The notes beneath the pieces were generated by a model that was not told the DNA's origin, ran no database searches, and saw only the letters and a program-made list of their open reading frames with translations. The translations under genes and the position numbers were made by a program. DNA of 64,000 bases, taken from Stenotrophomonas sp. 169. Its GTDB lineage: Bacteria; Pseudomonadota; Gammaproteobacteria; Xanthomonadales; Xanthomonadaceae. Below are positions 36,199-45,298 of this stretch, in pieces. The stretch is taken from assembly GCF_014621775.1 (NCBI RefSeq), contig NZ_CP061204.1, positions 4,033,501 to 4,097,500 of the forward strand. The letters run 5' to 3'. Within the stretch, counting starts at the first letter, position 1; each line of letters opens with the position of its first letter.

Positions 36199-37281
36199 TC
36201 AGTGGGACAGAGGCGGCGGCGGCGGGTCGTCGTCCGCGTCGGGTTGGCCGGCACGCTCCACGTCGCGCAGCCAGCGCACGATCTGCATCACCGGCTCGAT
36301 GCTGCGGTCATGCACGAAGCGGTAGCGTCGCGTGCTGAAGTAGATGGCGCGCGCCAGCCTCACATCACGCACGACCGGTACACCGTTGGCTTCGGCCAGC
36401 GCGATCACCTTGCGCGCGCGGGCGCCTCGCTCGCGCACGGCCACAAAGGGCATCGGCATGTCGTCATCCATCAGGAAGATGCCGATGGCGATGTGGGTCG
36501 GGTTGGCCAGGACGACCGTGGAGCCGCGCGTATCGGCCTGCACCTGTGCGGACAGTTCGTCGTTGACTTCCTGACGGCGCTGTTTGAGCTCGGGTTTGAT
36601 GTCGTTTTCCTTGTTCTCCCGCTTGACCTCGTGCTTTTCCATCTTCATTTCCCGGATGAACAGGAAATGGTCCAGCCAGCCGGCAAGCAGATACACGGGG
36701 GCCAGGGCGAGCAGCAGGCCCAGCCCGAACATCATCGCGACATGTCGCCACAGCGCGGCCAGCTGGGTGTCGCTGGCATGGATCTGGCTGAGGACATCGG
36801 GACCCCACAGCGCCAAGGCCAGCCAGGCGAACAACCCGCAGCACACCAGGTAGAGGACGCTGCGCAGCAGATCCTTCAGTACGCGGAACGAAAACAGATT
36901 CTTGAAGCCGTTGACTGGATTGAGCTTGTTGAGGTCGAAACGAATGGCCTCGGAGGCGATCCTCCCCTTGCTCATCCACAGCGAGCACAGCACCACCGCC
37001 ACCGCGGCGGCCAGCAGCGTGGGCGCCAGCGCCAACAGGAATGCCCGCAATGCCGCCAGGACGGCCGCCGTCGGTGTGATCGCGAAACCACCGCGCACGA
37101 TGTCCACGTACAGGTTTGCCAATGGCAGCAACGAGCTCAGCAGTCCGATCGCCGGCAGCCCTGCCCACAACACACTGGCGGCCACCAGGTCACGGCTGTT
37201 GAAGGACTTTCCCTTCTTCGATTCCTTCTTGAGTCGCTGAAGCGTCGGCTTCTCGGTTTTCTCGCTTGCACCGGAGCTCAC
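36199..37281 (-). CDS. sctU: SctU, T3SS substrate-specificity switch protein (SpaS-like)
   Basis: A 360-residue FlhB/YscU/SpaS-family export-gate protein. Four membrane segments occupy about 30-210; the cytosolic domain has the self-cleavage motif N260-P261-T262-H263 in VLANPTHIAIGI, which switches secretion from needle to translocator substrates. I placed the start at a GTG (37281) whose last bases form the sctT stop as GTGA; upstream ATGs would run inside sctT. The sequence right after it, SEKTEKPTLQRLKKESKKGK, is the classic SctU N-terminus. It ends in a run of prolines. Confidence 0.95.
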   Translation of the reverse strand: MSSGASEKTEKPTLQRLKKESKKGKSFNSRDLVAASVLWAGLPAIGLLSSLLPLANLYVDIVRGGFAITPTAAVLAALRAFLLALAPTLLAAAVAVVLCSLWMSKGRIASEAIRFDLNKLNPVNGFKNLFSFRVLKDLLRSVLYLVCCGLFAWLALALWGPDVLSQIHASDTQLAALWRHVAMMFGLGLLLALAPVYLLAGWLDHFLFIREMKMEKHEVKRENKENDIKPELKQRRQEVNDELSAQVQADTRGSTVVLANPTHIAIGIFLMDDDMPMPFVAVRERGARARKVIALAEANGVPVVRDVRLARAIYFSTRRYRFVHDRSIEPVMQIVRWLRDVERAGQPDADDDPPPPPLSH

Positions 37282-38072
37282 GGCACATCGCCCGGAACGA
37301 GAGCACGCAGTACCGGATACTGCCGCCACAGGGCCGGCACCTGCTCGGTCATCGTCAGCATCAGGTACAACAGCATCGCGGCGAACGCGATGACCGACTT
37401 CACTGTCAGCGAAACCGAGAATGCATTGAGCTGCTGTGCGAACCGCGAGATGACGCCCAGCAGTATCTCCACCAGCAACAACAGCAGCAGTACCGGGGCC
37501 GCCATGCGGATCGCGGCGGACAGCACGATATCCATGAAGCCATGGATGCTCGGCAGGTCCGGCAGGAAGCCGCCGCCCATGGGCACCAGTACATAGCTGC
37601 CCTGGACCGCTTCAAGCAGGGGCACCAGCCCACCGGCCACCAGGAAGACGACCGCACTCATCATCTGCAGCAGGTTCGCCATCTCCGTCGCTTCCACGCC
37701 GGTAAGCGGGTCGAGCATCGCGCCGACGCCGGCACCGCGCTGGGTGTCGATCACCGAGCCGATGGCATGGAAGACGTGATACGGCAGCGCCAGCATCACG
37801 CCCAGCACCGTACCGATCAGGGCCTCGCGCATCGCCGCCAGTCCGAGGGAGGGCATGTCCAGCGGTCGCTGTATGGTCTCTGTCACCGGCCACAGGCCGA
37901 TCAGTACCGCCAAGGCCAGGACGACTCGCAGCATGCGCGAGGGCATGGCCCCGCTGGATAGATAGGGCAGCCAGGCGAAACAGGCCAGCAGCCGTGCCAG
38001 ACCGAGCGTGGCTGGCACGGCGTGGTCGCCGATCGCCTGCATGAACGCAGTGTCCAGCGGGGTCAGGCCCAT
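37278..38072 (-). CDS. sctT: SctT, T3SS export-gate protein (SpaR-like)
   Basis: A 264-residue FliR/SpaR/YscT-family inner-membrane protein. It joins SctR and SctS in the helical export gate. The conserved GSVIDTQRGAGVGAMLDPLTG block is present in the middle (about 110-125), followed by long hydrophobic helices (PVLLLLLLVEILLGVISRFA). It starts 5 nt after sctS. Confidence 0.95.
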   Translation of the reverse strand: MGLTPLDTAFMQAIGDHAVPATLGLARLLACFAWLPYLSSGAMPSRMLRVVLALAVLIGLWPVTETIQRPLDMPSLGLAAMREALIGTVLGVMLALPYHVFHAIGSVIDTQRGAGVGAMLDPLTGVEATEMANLLQMMSAVVFLVAGGLVPLLEAVQGSYVLVPMGGGFLPDLPSIHGFMDIVLSAAIRMAAPVLLLLLLVEILLGVISRFAQQLNAFSVSLTVKSVIAFAAMLLYLMLTMTEQVPALWRQYPVLRALVPGDVP

Positions 38073-38077
38073 CAGCG

Positions 38078-38335
38078 CTACACCCCCAGCGCGCGGCCGA
38101 ACACCAGGCTGCCGAAGTCGATCAGCGTGCGCGACATCCAGCCCATCATGACCAGCACGGTCAGCACCACCGCCAGCATCTTCGCGCCGAACGGCAGCGT
38201 CTGCTCCTGCAACTGGGTCACCGTCTGGAACAAACCGATGAGCAGGCCCACCAGCGTCGCCACGATGACCGGGCCGGCTGACAGCAACAGCACCAGCATC
38301 AGCGTTTTGTTGCCGATGTTGATCAGTTCGTTCAT
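38078..38335 (-). CDS. sctS: SctS, T3SS export-gate protein (SpaQ-like)
   Basis: An 85-residue FliQ/SpaQ-family protein with two membrane helices separated by a short loop (LLIGLFQTVTQLQEQTLPFG), which plugs the export gate. The ATG at 38335 gives the family's standard length. The gene lies 43 nt downstream of sctR. Confidence 0.95.
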   Translation of the reverse strand: MNELINIGNKTLMLVLLLSAGPVIVATLVGLLIGLFQTVTQLQEQTLPFGAKMLAVVLTVLVMMGWMSRTLIDFGSLVFGRALGV

Positions 38336-38378
38336 TGCAGCGCTCCGTTGCCGCGGGCGCTCACGGACAGTGTGCGCG

Positions 38379-39053
38379 TCATGCCGGCACATCCAGATAT
38401 TGCAGCACCAGTCCCTGCGACAGCAGGCTCCAGCCATCCAGCACCACGAACAGGATGAGTTTGATCGGCGCGGAGATGGTCACCGGGCTCATCATCATCA
38501 TGCCCAGAGCGAGCAGGATGCTGGAGACGATCAGGTCCACCACGATGAAAGGCAGATACAGGTAGAAGCCCATCAGGAAGGCGTCCTTCAGCTCACTCAG
38601 TGCGTAGGCAGGCAGCAGCGCGAACAGCGAGCGGTCTTCGGCTGCCGTGTCCGCAGCAGGCACGTCTGCGCCGTCGGTGACCTGGGCGCGCTCGAAGAAG
38701 CGCAGCAGTTCAGGATCGGCGTGACGTGCCAGGTAGGCGCGATACTCTCCCAGGCTGCTGTCGAGGAAGTCGGCGGTCTCCTGCACCGTATTCAAGGGCT
38801 GTTCGAGCTCCTGATACGCGGACTGCACTGAACTGACAATCGGGTGCATGACATAGAACGCCAGGATCAACGACAACGCGTTGATCACCATGTTGGAAGG
38901 CACCTGCTGCAGGCCCAGCGCATTGCGGATCAGCGTGAACACCACGCTGAACTTGATGTAGCACGTTCCCACCGCGACCACGAAGGGCAGCACCGCGGCG
39001 GCGGCCAGTATCGCGATCAACGACACATCGTTGTTGATGTGCATGACGCTCAT
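38379..39053 (-). CDS. sctR: SctR, T3SS export-gate protein (SpaP-like)
   Basis: A 224-residue FliP/SpaP-family protein, the core of the export gate. It has the motifs VGTCYIKFSVVFTLIRNALG and LQQVPSNMVINALSLILAFYV near the N-terminus, a periplasmic loop, and the C-terminal LSELKDAFLMGFYLYLPF followed by a methionine-rich helix (LALGMMMMSPVTISAP). It overlaps sctQ by 4 nt (ATGA). Confidence 0.96.
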   Translation of the reverse strand: MSVMHINNDVSLIAILAAAAVLPFVVAVGTCYIKFSVVFTLIRNALGLQQVPSNMVINALSLILAFYVMHPIVSSVQSAYQELEQPLNTVQETADFLDSSLGEYRAYLARHADPELLRFFERAQVTDGADVPAADTAAEDRSLFALLPAYALSELKDAFLMGFYLYLPFIVVDLIVSSILLALGMMMMSPVTISAPIKLILFVVLDGWSLLSQGLVLQYLDVPA

Positions 39054-39982
39054 GTCAGTCTCGGAACCTGCGCAAGCTGTACGCCCAGCTGATCACCCAC
39101 CTGCACCAGCGTACCGGTGGCGATGCGGTGCCCGTTGTGCACCAGCGCGACCTGCTGGCTTGCCTGCTCAGGCAAGGGCACCACGCTTCCCTCGCGAAGG
39201 CCGGCCAGCTCACCCAGGGGCAGGGTCAAGCGGCATAGCTGGACATGCAGCTCCAACGGCAGGTCATTCAGACCCTTCGTATCCAGTAGCGGATCGTCAG
39301 CGTGCAGGCCCGGATCGGGCACGTCGAGGTCAGGGTCGAAGGGTGAGTGGACGATAGTCACGGTGAAAGCATCCGTATCAAGGGTGAAGTCGAACAGTGG
39401 GCAGGTGCCGCGCCATGCGCGAAGGACCGGCGCGGGAATCAGCACGATGTCGCCGGAGCGCAATCGACGCAGCCGGCGCGGGGTGATGCTGACTTCGCCG
39501 AGCTGCAGGCGGATGGGCACCTTCAGGCCGACCGGGAGGGGTAACGGCTGACGCGCAGCAGGAAGCGGGCCGGTCAGTGATTCGATCCAGACGTCCCCTT
39601 CGGCAGCCAGCACGTGGGGCAACGGTCCCGGTGCCGGGCCGTGGTTGTCCGGAGGCAGCGGACGAGCCGTGGCGTAGTCGAGAACGGCATCGACGAATTC
39701 CAACGGGCGTGCCAGCGCGGTCAGGCCGGCCAGAACCTGCGGCGCCATGGCAGACCAGTCGAACCCTCCGAGTTCGGGAAGGTGCACGGCCGCCCACGCG
39801 TTCGCTTCGACACGGCACGTCATGCACAGCGCACCGGAGATCAGCTGGAAACGCAGACAGGCCGTCGCCGGCGGCAGGCTGGCGACGCTACGTACGCCAC
39901 TGCGATGCAGTGACTGCAGCAGGGTCTGGACGTGCAGCGCCTGTGGATCGACCACGGCCAGCGAAGGAAACCGCTGGCTCAT
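39050..39982 (-). CDS. sctQ: SctQ, T3SS sorting-platform pod protein (SpaO-like)
   Basis: A 310-residue cytosolic protein. The C-terminal SpoA (FliN-like) domain is visible at about 235-308 (LPLELHVQLCRLTLPLGELA, VGDQLGVQLAQV). In SPI-1 an internal start also yields a short SpaO form; here I see no internal ATG ahead of the last SpoA domain, so a short form would need a GTG or TTG start. Start ATG at 39982 overlaps the sctP stop as ATGA, and the end overlaps sctR as ATGA. Confidence 0.87.
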   Translation of the reverse strand: MSQRFPSLAVVDPQALHVQTLLQSLHRSGVRSVASLPPATACLRFQLISGALCMTCRVEANAWAAVHLPELGGFDWSAMAPQVLAGLTALARPLEFVDAVLDYATARPLPPDNHGPAPGPLPHVLAAEGDVWIESLTGPLPAARQPLPLPVGLKVPIRLQLGEVSITPRRLRRLRSGDIVLIPAPVLRAWRGTCPLFDFTLDTDAFTVTIVHSPFDPDLDVPDPGLHADDPLLDTKGLNDLPLELHVQLCRLTLPLGELAGLREGSVVPLPEQASQQVALVHNGHRIATGTLVQVGDQLGVQLAQVPRLT

Positions 39983-41118
39983 TCCTCATCCTCCGGCAGG
40001 CCAGGCACGTTGCCACGCTTTTCCCGATCATCGTGGGCGTCATCCGCGCGTTGGATCTCTACCGTGCCTGGCACGCCGCCATCGCGGGCAGTCAGTGCGC
40101 CGTCTACTGCGCGCTGGGCGGCGTCACTGCTGCTGCGCAGCGTGATGGCGGCCGGTGCGGTGCCCGGCAACACGGCCTGCATCCACGTCGCGGTGACCTG
40201 GTGACCTGGCCCCCAGCTGCTGAAAGGTACGGTGACGCTGACCGGACGGTGCAGGGTGGGCAGCTCCTTCAGCTCAGCTATCGATCTGAAGGCTGTGCCG
40301 GGGGTCCGCGTGCGGGGTTCTGCGTGCGCTGCTGCGATGAATCCCCGCGCGGTGGACAACGTGTCCACCAACGACGTGAGCGGCAATGCCAGGCTGCGTG
40401 CATCGGCCGGCTCGCGCAGGCGGTGGTCCACCGTTGGGGGCGCACCCGTTGCAGCCACGTCCGATGACAGTGCTGCAGGTGCCGGCACGGGTGCTGCGGC
40501 GCTGCGTTGCGTGGACGGTTCCTCGCTGACAGGCAGGGCATCTGGCAAGCGCGCTGGCCGTGCCGATCCGTCGGACGGCTGCGTCGTGGCGTCGGCAACC
40601 AGAGACGGAGAGGGAGATGCGGATGGAGACGGCGCATCAGGGAGGCCGGAGGTAACGACACCCACCGGCCGGGCTGTGTCAGCACGTCTGCCCCGCGTCA
40701 TGTCGTCGCGCGCCGGGTCGGCCGCTGTGCCCTTGGGCATGCGCAGTGCAAGCTCACCGCGCTGTTTTTCCATCCGCTGAGGAGGCGTGGAAGAGAGCAT
40801 CGCTTCGAGCATGGTGGACACCACCGTTCCGACAGCGCCGGGGGCGGGTCGGGGAATCAAGCCATCGGACAGTCGTGTTGCCTGCGCGCTGGCCAGGAAG
40901 AGATTGCCGTCTGCTGTGATGGAATCGGCGGGCGTATCTTCGGCTACCGGCTCCATGCCGTCGTCGTCACGACTCGTGCTTTCCTCATCGTCAGGCCCGG
41001 AGACGACGGTTTGCTCGCGGATACGACGCAGCAGCGGCACGACGGAGGTATCCGGTGCGGAGCGGTCAAGGTGACCAGGAGCGCGCGGAACGTTCAGCGC
41101 GGGGAGCGGCGTCGACAT
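39979..41118 (-). CDS. sctP: SctP, T3SS needle-length regulator (SpaN/InvJ-like)
   Basis: A 379-residue protein of low complexity, rich in Pro, Ser, Thr and Ala in its middle (about 90-250), with a more ordered C-terminal part (VSVTVPFSSWGPGHQVTATW) as in the T3S4 switch domain. InvJ/SpaN proteins are secreted early and set needle length. Position between sctO and sctQ matches SPI-1 invJ. It overlaps sctO by 25 nt. The family diverges fast, so position carries much of the evidence. Confidence 0.8.
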   Translation of the reverse strand: MSTPLPALNVPRAPGHLDRSAPDTSVVPLLRRIREQTVVSGPDDEESTSRDDDGMEPVAEDTPADSITADGNLFLASAQATRLSDGLIPRPAPGAVGTVVSTMLEAMLSSTPPQRMEKQRGELALRMPKGTAADPARDDMTRGRRADTARPVGVVTSGLPDAPSPSASPSPSLVADATTQPSDGSARPARLPDALPVSEEPSTQRSAAAPVPAPAALSSDVAATGAPPTVDHRLREPADARSLALPLTSLVDTLSTARGFIAAAHAEPRTRTPGTAFRSIAELKELPTLHRPVSVTVPFSSWGPGHQVTATWMQAVLPGTAPAAITLRSSSDAAQRAVDGALTARDGGVPGTVEIQRADDAHDDREKRGNVPGLPEDEE

Positions 41119-41561
41119 GCGATTTCATCCAGTGTCTGAGTGTGAAGACGGCTCTCGCGGAGCCGGTTGGTCGCTCGGCGCTGCTGCGCATGCCAGTGCT
41201 CCAGCTTTTTCTGCTTCCGGTGCTGCAGCGCAGCCCGTTCACGCTGCACGCGCTCTGCGGCGTCGCAGCGCGTGGCGTCGGCCTCCATGTCGCCGGCGGC
41301 GTGGCCTGTCTCCAGTGCATGGGCCCTCGCTACCGCGAGCACCCGCAGGCGATCAAACAACAGGCTGCGGGTCAGGCCGTCTTCCGGTTGCAGGGTGGCC
41401 AGGTGCAGGGTCTGCTCGGCGGATGCACGGAGCGCGGCGGCTTCTTCGCGACGTTGTGCCGCCGCTCGCTGCTGCGCCTGCGCCGACAACAATGCGAGCT
41501 GGCGCTGCGCCTGCTTGAGCTTGGTCAACCGCAAGCCACGCGCGTCAACGGGCGAGTTCAT
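41094..41561 (-). CDS. sctO: SctO, T3SS ATPase stalk protein (InvI/SpaM-like)
   Basis: A 155-residue coiled-coil protein, mostly Gln/Arg/Ala/Glu (LTKLKQAQRQLALLSAQAQQ), as in the FliJ/YscO/InvI family that inserts into the SctN hexamer. The start ATG at 41561 overlaps the end of sctN by 17 nt; the ATGs further upstream lie inside sctN and add no helical sequence. Confidence 0.82.
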   Translation of the reverse strand: MNSPVDARGLRLTKLKQAQRQLALLSAQAQQRAAAQRREEAAALRASAEQTLHLATLQPEDGLTRSLLFDRLRVLAVARAHALETGHAAGDMEADATRCDAAERVQRERAALQHRKQKKLEHWHAQQRRATNRLRESRLHTQTLDEIACRRRSPR

Positions 41562-42837
41562 GCAGGGCTCCCAGCGTGTGCGGCAATGCGCTTCGTTCAT
41601 GCTGACCCTGACGCAGGAAGGCATGCAGTGCGGCTTCGCTGGCGACCGCCCTGTCATACACGGCGCTGACACCCGGCGTGTACTCGCCCAGGTCGCGCAT
41701 CAGCTGCAGGTCGTCCAGCGTCCCCAGCAGGCCACGCACGCGCCCGGCCGCCTGCTGGTGCGCAGGGTCGGCCAACGTACCGAACAGGCGGCTGCCACTG
41801 CGCAGCACATCCAGTGCAGGCAGGTGACCCCGTCCGGCCAGCTGACTGCTGAGATACAGGTGCCCGTCCAGCAGCGATTTGACCTCTTCACCAATCGGGT
41901 CGGCGTCCTGCTCGTCCTCCAGCAGCACCGTGTAAAACGCCGTAATGCTTCCCTGCCCGGTGCGCCCGCTGCGTTCCAGCAGGCGCGGCAGCGCCTCGAA
42001 GACCGAGGCCGGGAAGCCACGGCGTGCCGGCGGCTCGCCCGCGCCCAGCGCAAGTTCCCGCAATGCGCGTGCGTAGCGGGTCACCGAGTCCATCACCAGC
42101 AGCACGCGGGCCCCCTGTTCGCGGAAGTGCTCGGCGATGGTGGTGGCAATCAGCGGTGCCTGGCTGCGAAGCGCCGGCGCGGTGTCTGATGTCGCCTGCA
42201 CGACCACGGTACGTGCGGCCTGCGGGGAAAGACGCAGCCGCTCCACCAGCGTCGCCACTTCGCGGCCGCGTTCGCCGACCAGCGCGATGACACTGATATC
42301 GACGTCGGCGTTGTCCAGCAGCATTTCGGCCAGCGTGGTCTTGCCTGCACCTGCGCCAGCGAAGATGCCGACGCGCTGCCCCTCGCCACAGGTCAGCAGG
42401 CCGTCGATCGCGCGAATGCCGGTACACAGGGGGGTGTCGATCGAGCGGCGTTGGCGGTAGTCGACCGCGGCTCCGTTTATCCGGCGTGTCATCGCATGCG
42501 ACAGCACCGGCGCCGAGAAGCGTTCGACCTCGTTGCCCTGGCCGTCCAGGACGCTGCCCAGCACGTGATCGGACAAGGTCAGCATCGGGCCCCGCCCTGT
42601 CGGCATCACCAGGCACTGCGCGGACAATCCCGCGCTGTCGCGCAGCAGGCCGATGGAGGCCATCCCATGCTCGACGGCCACGACGGTGCCCAGCCCGGCG
42701 CAGGAATCGTCCTGCGCGCTGCTCTGCAGTCGGCAGAGCTCACCGATCGCCACCTGCGGCAACGGCGCGCGCAGCATGGACCCGATGATCGCCGCAGGAT
42801 GTGCGGCGGGGCGCCAGGGTGACCGGAGCAGCGTCAT
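41545..42837 (-). CDS. sctN: SctN, T3SS export ATPase (InvC/SpaL-like)
   Basis: A 430-residue F1-type ATPase that unfolds and releases substrates from chaperones. Walker A is GAGAGKT at 161-167; other conserved blocks are ALVGERGREVA, Walker B LLVMDSVTRYARALRELALG and the GEPPARRGFPASVFEALPRL loop. The ATG at 42837 overlaps the invB stop as ATGA, which fixes the start; a longer frame upstream reads Arg-rich sequence inside invB. Confidence 0.96.
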   Translation of the reverse strand: MTLLRSPWRPAAHPAAIIGSMLRAPLPQVAIGELCRLQSSAQDDSCAGLGTVVAVEHGMASIGLLRDSAGLSAQCLVMPTGRGPMLTLSDHVLGSVLDGQGNEVERFSAPVLSHAMTRRINGAAVDYRQRRSIDTPLCTGIRAIDGLLTCGEGQRVGIFAGAGAGKTTLAEMLLDNADVDISVIALVGERGREVATLVERLRLSPQAARTVVVQATSDTAPALRSQAPLIATTIAEHFREQGARVLLVMDSVTRYARALRELALGAGEPPARRGFPASVFEALPRLLERSGRTGQGSITAFYTVLLEDEQDADPIGEEVKSLLDGHLYLSSQLAGRGHLPALDVLRSGSRLFGTLADPAHQQAAGRVRGLLGTLDDLQLMRDLGEYTPGVSAVYDRAVASEAALHAFLRQGQHERSALPHTLGALHELAR

Positions 42838-43217
42838 CGGATGGCCTGCATCCGCGCCAGGCATTCGTGGAAGTCCTGCAATGCCTCGGCCAACCGCGAC
42901 GGCTCGATCACGTACTCGGGGTGCAGCATGCCGCCTACCCGCCCATCTGCGCGGAGCACCATCGCACCGGCGTCCCAATGCCCTACCGGGCGGATGACCT
43001 CGGCCAACAGCGGCTCGGCCAGTACGCTGCGCGCCTGTTCGCTGACCTCTTCGATCATGCCCCATAACCAGACCTGCTCGCCGTCACGGGGATCGAGGTA
43101 GATATCGCCGACGTCATCGAAAGACATGACGATCGTGGAGTGATCGTCGAACTGATAGTCGCCGGAGTCGGCGCCAAGCTGGTCAAGTGCCTGGCAGAGG
43201 GTTTCTTTGAGGGTCAT
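42834..43217 (-). CDS. invB: InvB/Spa15-type effector chaperone
   Basis: A 127-residue acidic class IB chaperone. It lies between sctV and sctN exactly as invB in SPI-1 and spa15 in Shigella. The N-terminal helix (LKETLCQALDQLGAD) and the strand pattern (VWLWGMIEEVSEQ, VLRADGRVGGML) fit the family. InvB escorts SipA, SopE and SopA; here the likely client is the effector candidate in the sipA position, but no second effector is visible. It overlaps both neighbours by 4 nt. Confidence 0.85.
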   Translation of the reverse strand: MTLKETLCQALDQLGADSGDYQFDDHSTIVMSFDDVGDIYLDPRDGEQVWLWGMIEEVSEQARSVLAEPLLAEVIRPVGHWDAGAMVLRADGRVGGMLHPEYVIEPSRLAEALQDFHECLARMQAIR

Positions 43218-45298
43218 AGTGATCTCACGACATCAAGGGAGACGGCATCGGATACTTCCGAGAACGACAGGACCGAAAGACCCGGCAGCCGGGTCTCGAC
43301 GAAACGCTTCACGAAACGGCGCACGTCGGGCGCCACCAGCAGCACCGCCTCGGGGCGATTGGCCAGCAGAGGCTCGAATACGATCACGATGCGATCCAGC
43401 AGCTGTTCGGACTGTGCGGGGTCCAGATTGAGGAATGCGGCGCCCTGGCTCTGGCGGATGCCTGCACGCACCAGCTGTTCGGTGTCTGGCGCCAGCAGTA
43501 CGGCCGCGATGCGATCGTCGCGCGCGTGCTGCGATGAGATGTAGCGCGCCAGTCCGCCGCGCACATGCTCGACCAGCAGAATCACATCCTTTTCGCGCTG
43601 GCCCCATTGCGCGAGGGTCTCCAGGATGATCTTCATGTTGCGGATCGACACCCCTTCGCGCTGAAGGCGTTGCAGCACCTCCGACACGCGCTGGACCGGG
43701 ATGTGGCGGTGCACTTCCTTCAACAGCTCGGGGAAGCGTTTCTCGGTGTCGTCCAGCAGATGCTTGGTCTCCTGGATGCCAAACAGCTCGCCGATGTTGC
43801 GCATCAGGGCGTCATGCACCAGCAGCTGCAGTTCTTCCTGGTCGCTACGCGTGCCCATCCCCATGCTCTGCAGTTGTCCCTGCATGCTGGCGGGCATCCA
43901 GCACTGTGGCGGGCCACCTCCAAGGGCAGGCAGTGCGATGCCGTTGTCCAGCATCGTCAGTTCGTCGCTGTCGGCGAGCACGCGGACATGGTCGAGCACG
44001 ATGTCGGCGCTTGCTGCCGTGATCTCGTTGATCATGACGATGACACGATGCGCCCCGCCGTCGTGCTCGCGCATCAACATGTAGGGCAGCTGCATGCCGG
44101 CACGTAGATGCAGGCGGTCACGCAGGGCGGCCTCCACGCCTGCCTTGCTCCACGTGGCGTAGTGGGCGGGCGGCAACAACAGCAGCAGCGGCACGGTCTC
44201 GTTGACCTGCTTGCCGTCGTGACCCAGCTGCTTCTGCGCGCCCGGCGTGGTCGGCCGGCCGTCCTGGCCGATCGCGCGCCCGGCGGCATCGACCTCGCCG
44301 GTGCCCGCGGCCGCCTCCTCCCGTGTGCGCCACGCTGCCAGCGCGAACAGGCCTGCCGCCAGGGTCAGGAAGATGATCAACGGGAACCCGGGCAGCAAGC
44401 CGAGCAGCAGCAGCAGGGTGCCGGCGATGACCAGCACCTTCTGGCTGCTGAAGAGTTCCTTGATGATGCTGGCACCGAGGTTGCCCTCTTCGCCGCCGAC
44501 GCGGGTCACCACGAAGCCGGCACTGATGCAGATCAGCAGTGCCGGGATCTGTGCGACCAGGCCATCGCCGATGGTCAGCAGGGTGAACACCTTCAGCGCT
44601 TCCTGGAAGCCCATCCCGTGCTGCAGCATGCCGACGGCAATGCCACCGAACAGGTTCACGAAGACGATGACGATGCCGGCGATGGCGTCGCCCTTCACGA
44701 ACTTCATCGCACCATCATAGGAACCGTAGAGCTGGCTTTCCTTTTCGACCTCGCGGCGGCGCAGCTTCGCGCCAGCCGCATCGATGGACTCGGCGCGCAG
44801 GTCGGCGTCGATGCCCATCTGCTTGCCGGGCATGCCGTCAAGCGAGAACCGTGCCACCACTTCACCAATACGCTCGGAGCCTTTGGTGATGACGATGAAC
44901 TGCACGATGGTGACGATGGCGAAGATGACGAAGCCGACCACCAGGTTGTCGGCCACCACGAATTCACCGAAGGCCGACACGATATGACCGGCATCGGCGT
45001 CCACCAGGATCAAGCGGCTGGTGCTGACCGACAAGGCAAGCCGCATCAGCGTCGTGAACAGCAGTACCGATGGGAACGTGGAGAAGTTGAGAATGCGTTC
45101 GACGTAGAACGAACTGAGGAAGATCACGATCGCGATCAGCAGGTTGACGCCGATCAGAAGGTCCACGAGGAACGTGGGCAACGGAACGATCAACATGCCG
45201 ATGATCACCGCCATCAGCACCACCAGCGCCAGCTCGGGTCGCAGCAGGGTCCGTGCCACCTGGCCCAGGCCGTTGGCCGGGCGTCGCAGCGCGGCCAT
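43214..45298 (-). CDS. sctV: SctV, T3SS major export-gate protein (InvA-like)
   Basis: A 694-residue FHIPEP-family protein. About eight membrane helices span residues 20-330, with the conserved cytosolic loop FIVITKGSERIGEVVARFSL, DGMPGKQMGIDADLRA and LYGSYDGAMKFVKGDAIAGI; the C-terminal domain forms the nonameric ring. The sequence follows Salmonella InvA closely over its whole length, including YFGIQETKH-like (LFGIQETKHLLDD) and SEVLQRLQREGVSIRNMK blocks. It starts on the ATG that overlaps the sctW stop by one base (TGATG). Confidence 0.97.
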   Translation of the reverse strand: MAALRRPANGLGQVARTLLRPELALVVLMAVIIGMLIVPLPTFLVDLLIGVNLLIAIVIFLSSFYVERILNFSTFPSVLLFTTLMRLALSVSTSRLILVDADAGHIVSAFGEFVVADNLVVGFVIFAIVTIVQFIVITKGSERIGEVVARFSLDGMPGKQMGIDADLRAESIDAAGAKLRRREVEKESQLYGSYDGAMKFVKGDAIAGIVIVFVNLFGGIAVGMLQHGMGFQEALKVFTLLTIGDGLVAQIPALLICISAGFVVTRVGGEEGNLGASIIKELFSSQKVLVIAGTLLLLLGLLPGFPLIIFLTLAAGLFALAAWRTREEAAAGTGEVDAAGRAIGQDGRPTTPGAQKQLGHDGKQVNETVPLLLLLPPAHYATWSKAGVEAALRDRLHLRAGMQLPYMLMREHDGGAHRVIVMINEITAASADIVLDHVRVLADSDELTMLDNGIALPALGGGPPQCWMPASMQGQLQSMGMGTRSDQEELQLLVHDALMRNIGELFGIQETKHLLDDTEKRFPELLKEVHRHIPVQRVSEVLQRLQREGVSIRNMKIILETLAQWGQREKDVILLVEHVRGGLARYISSQHARDDRIAAVLLAPDTEQLVRAGIRQSQGAAFLNLDPAQSEQLLDRIVIVFEPLLANRPEAVLLVAPDVRRFVKRFVETRLPGLSVLSFSEVSDAVSLDVVRSL

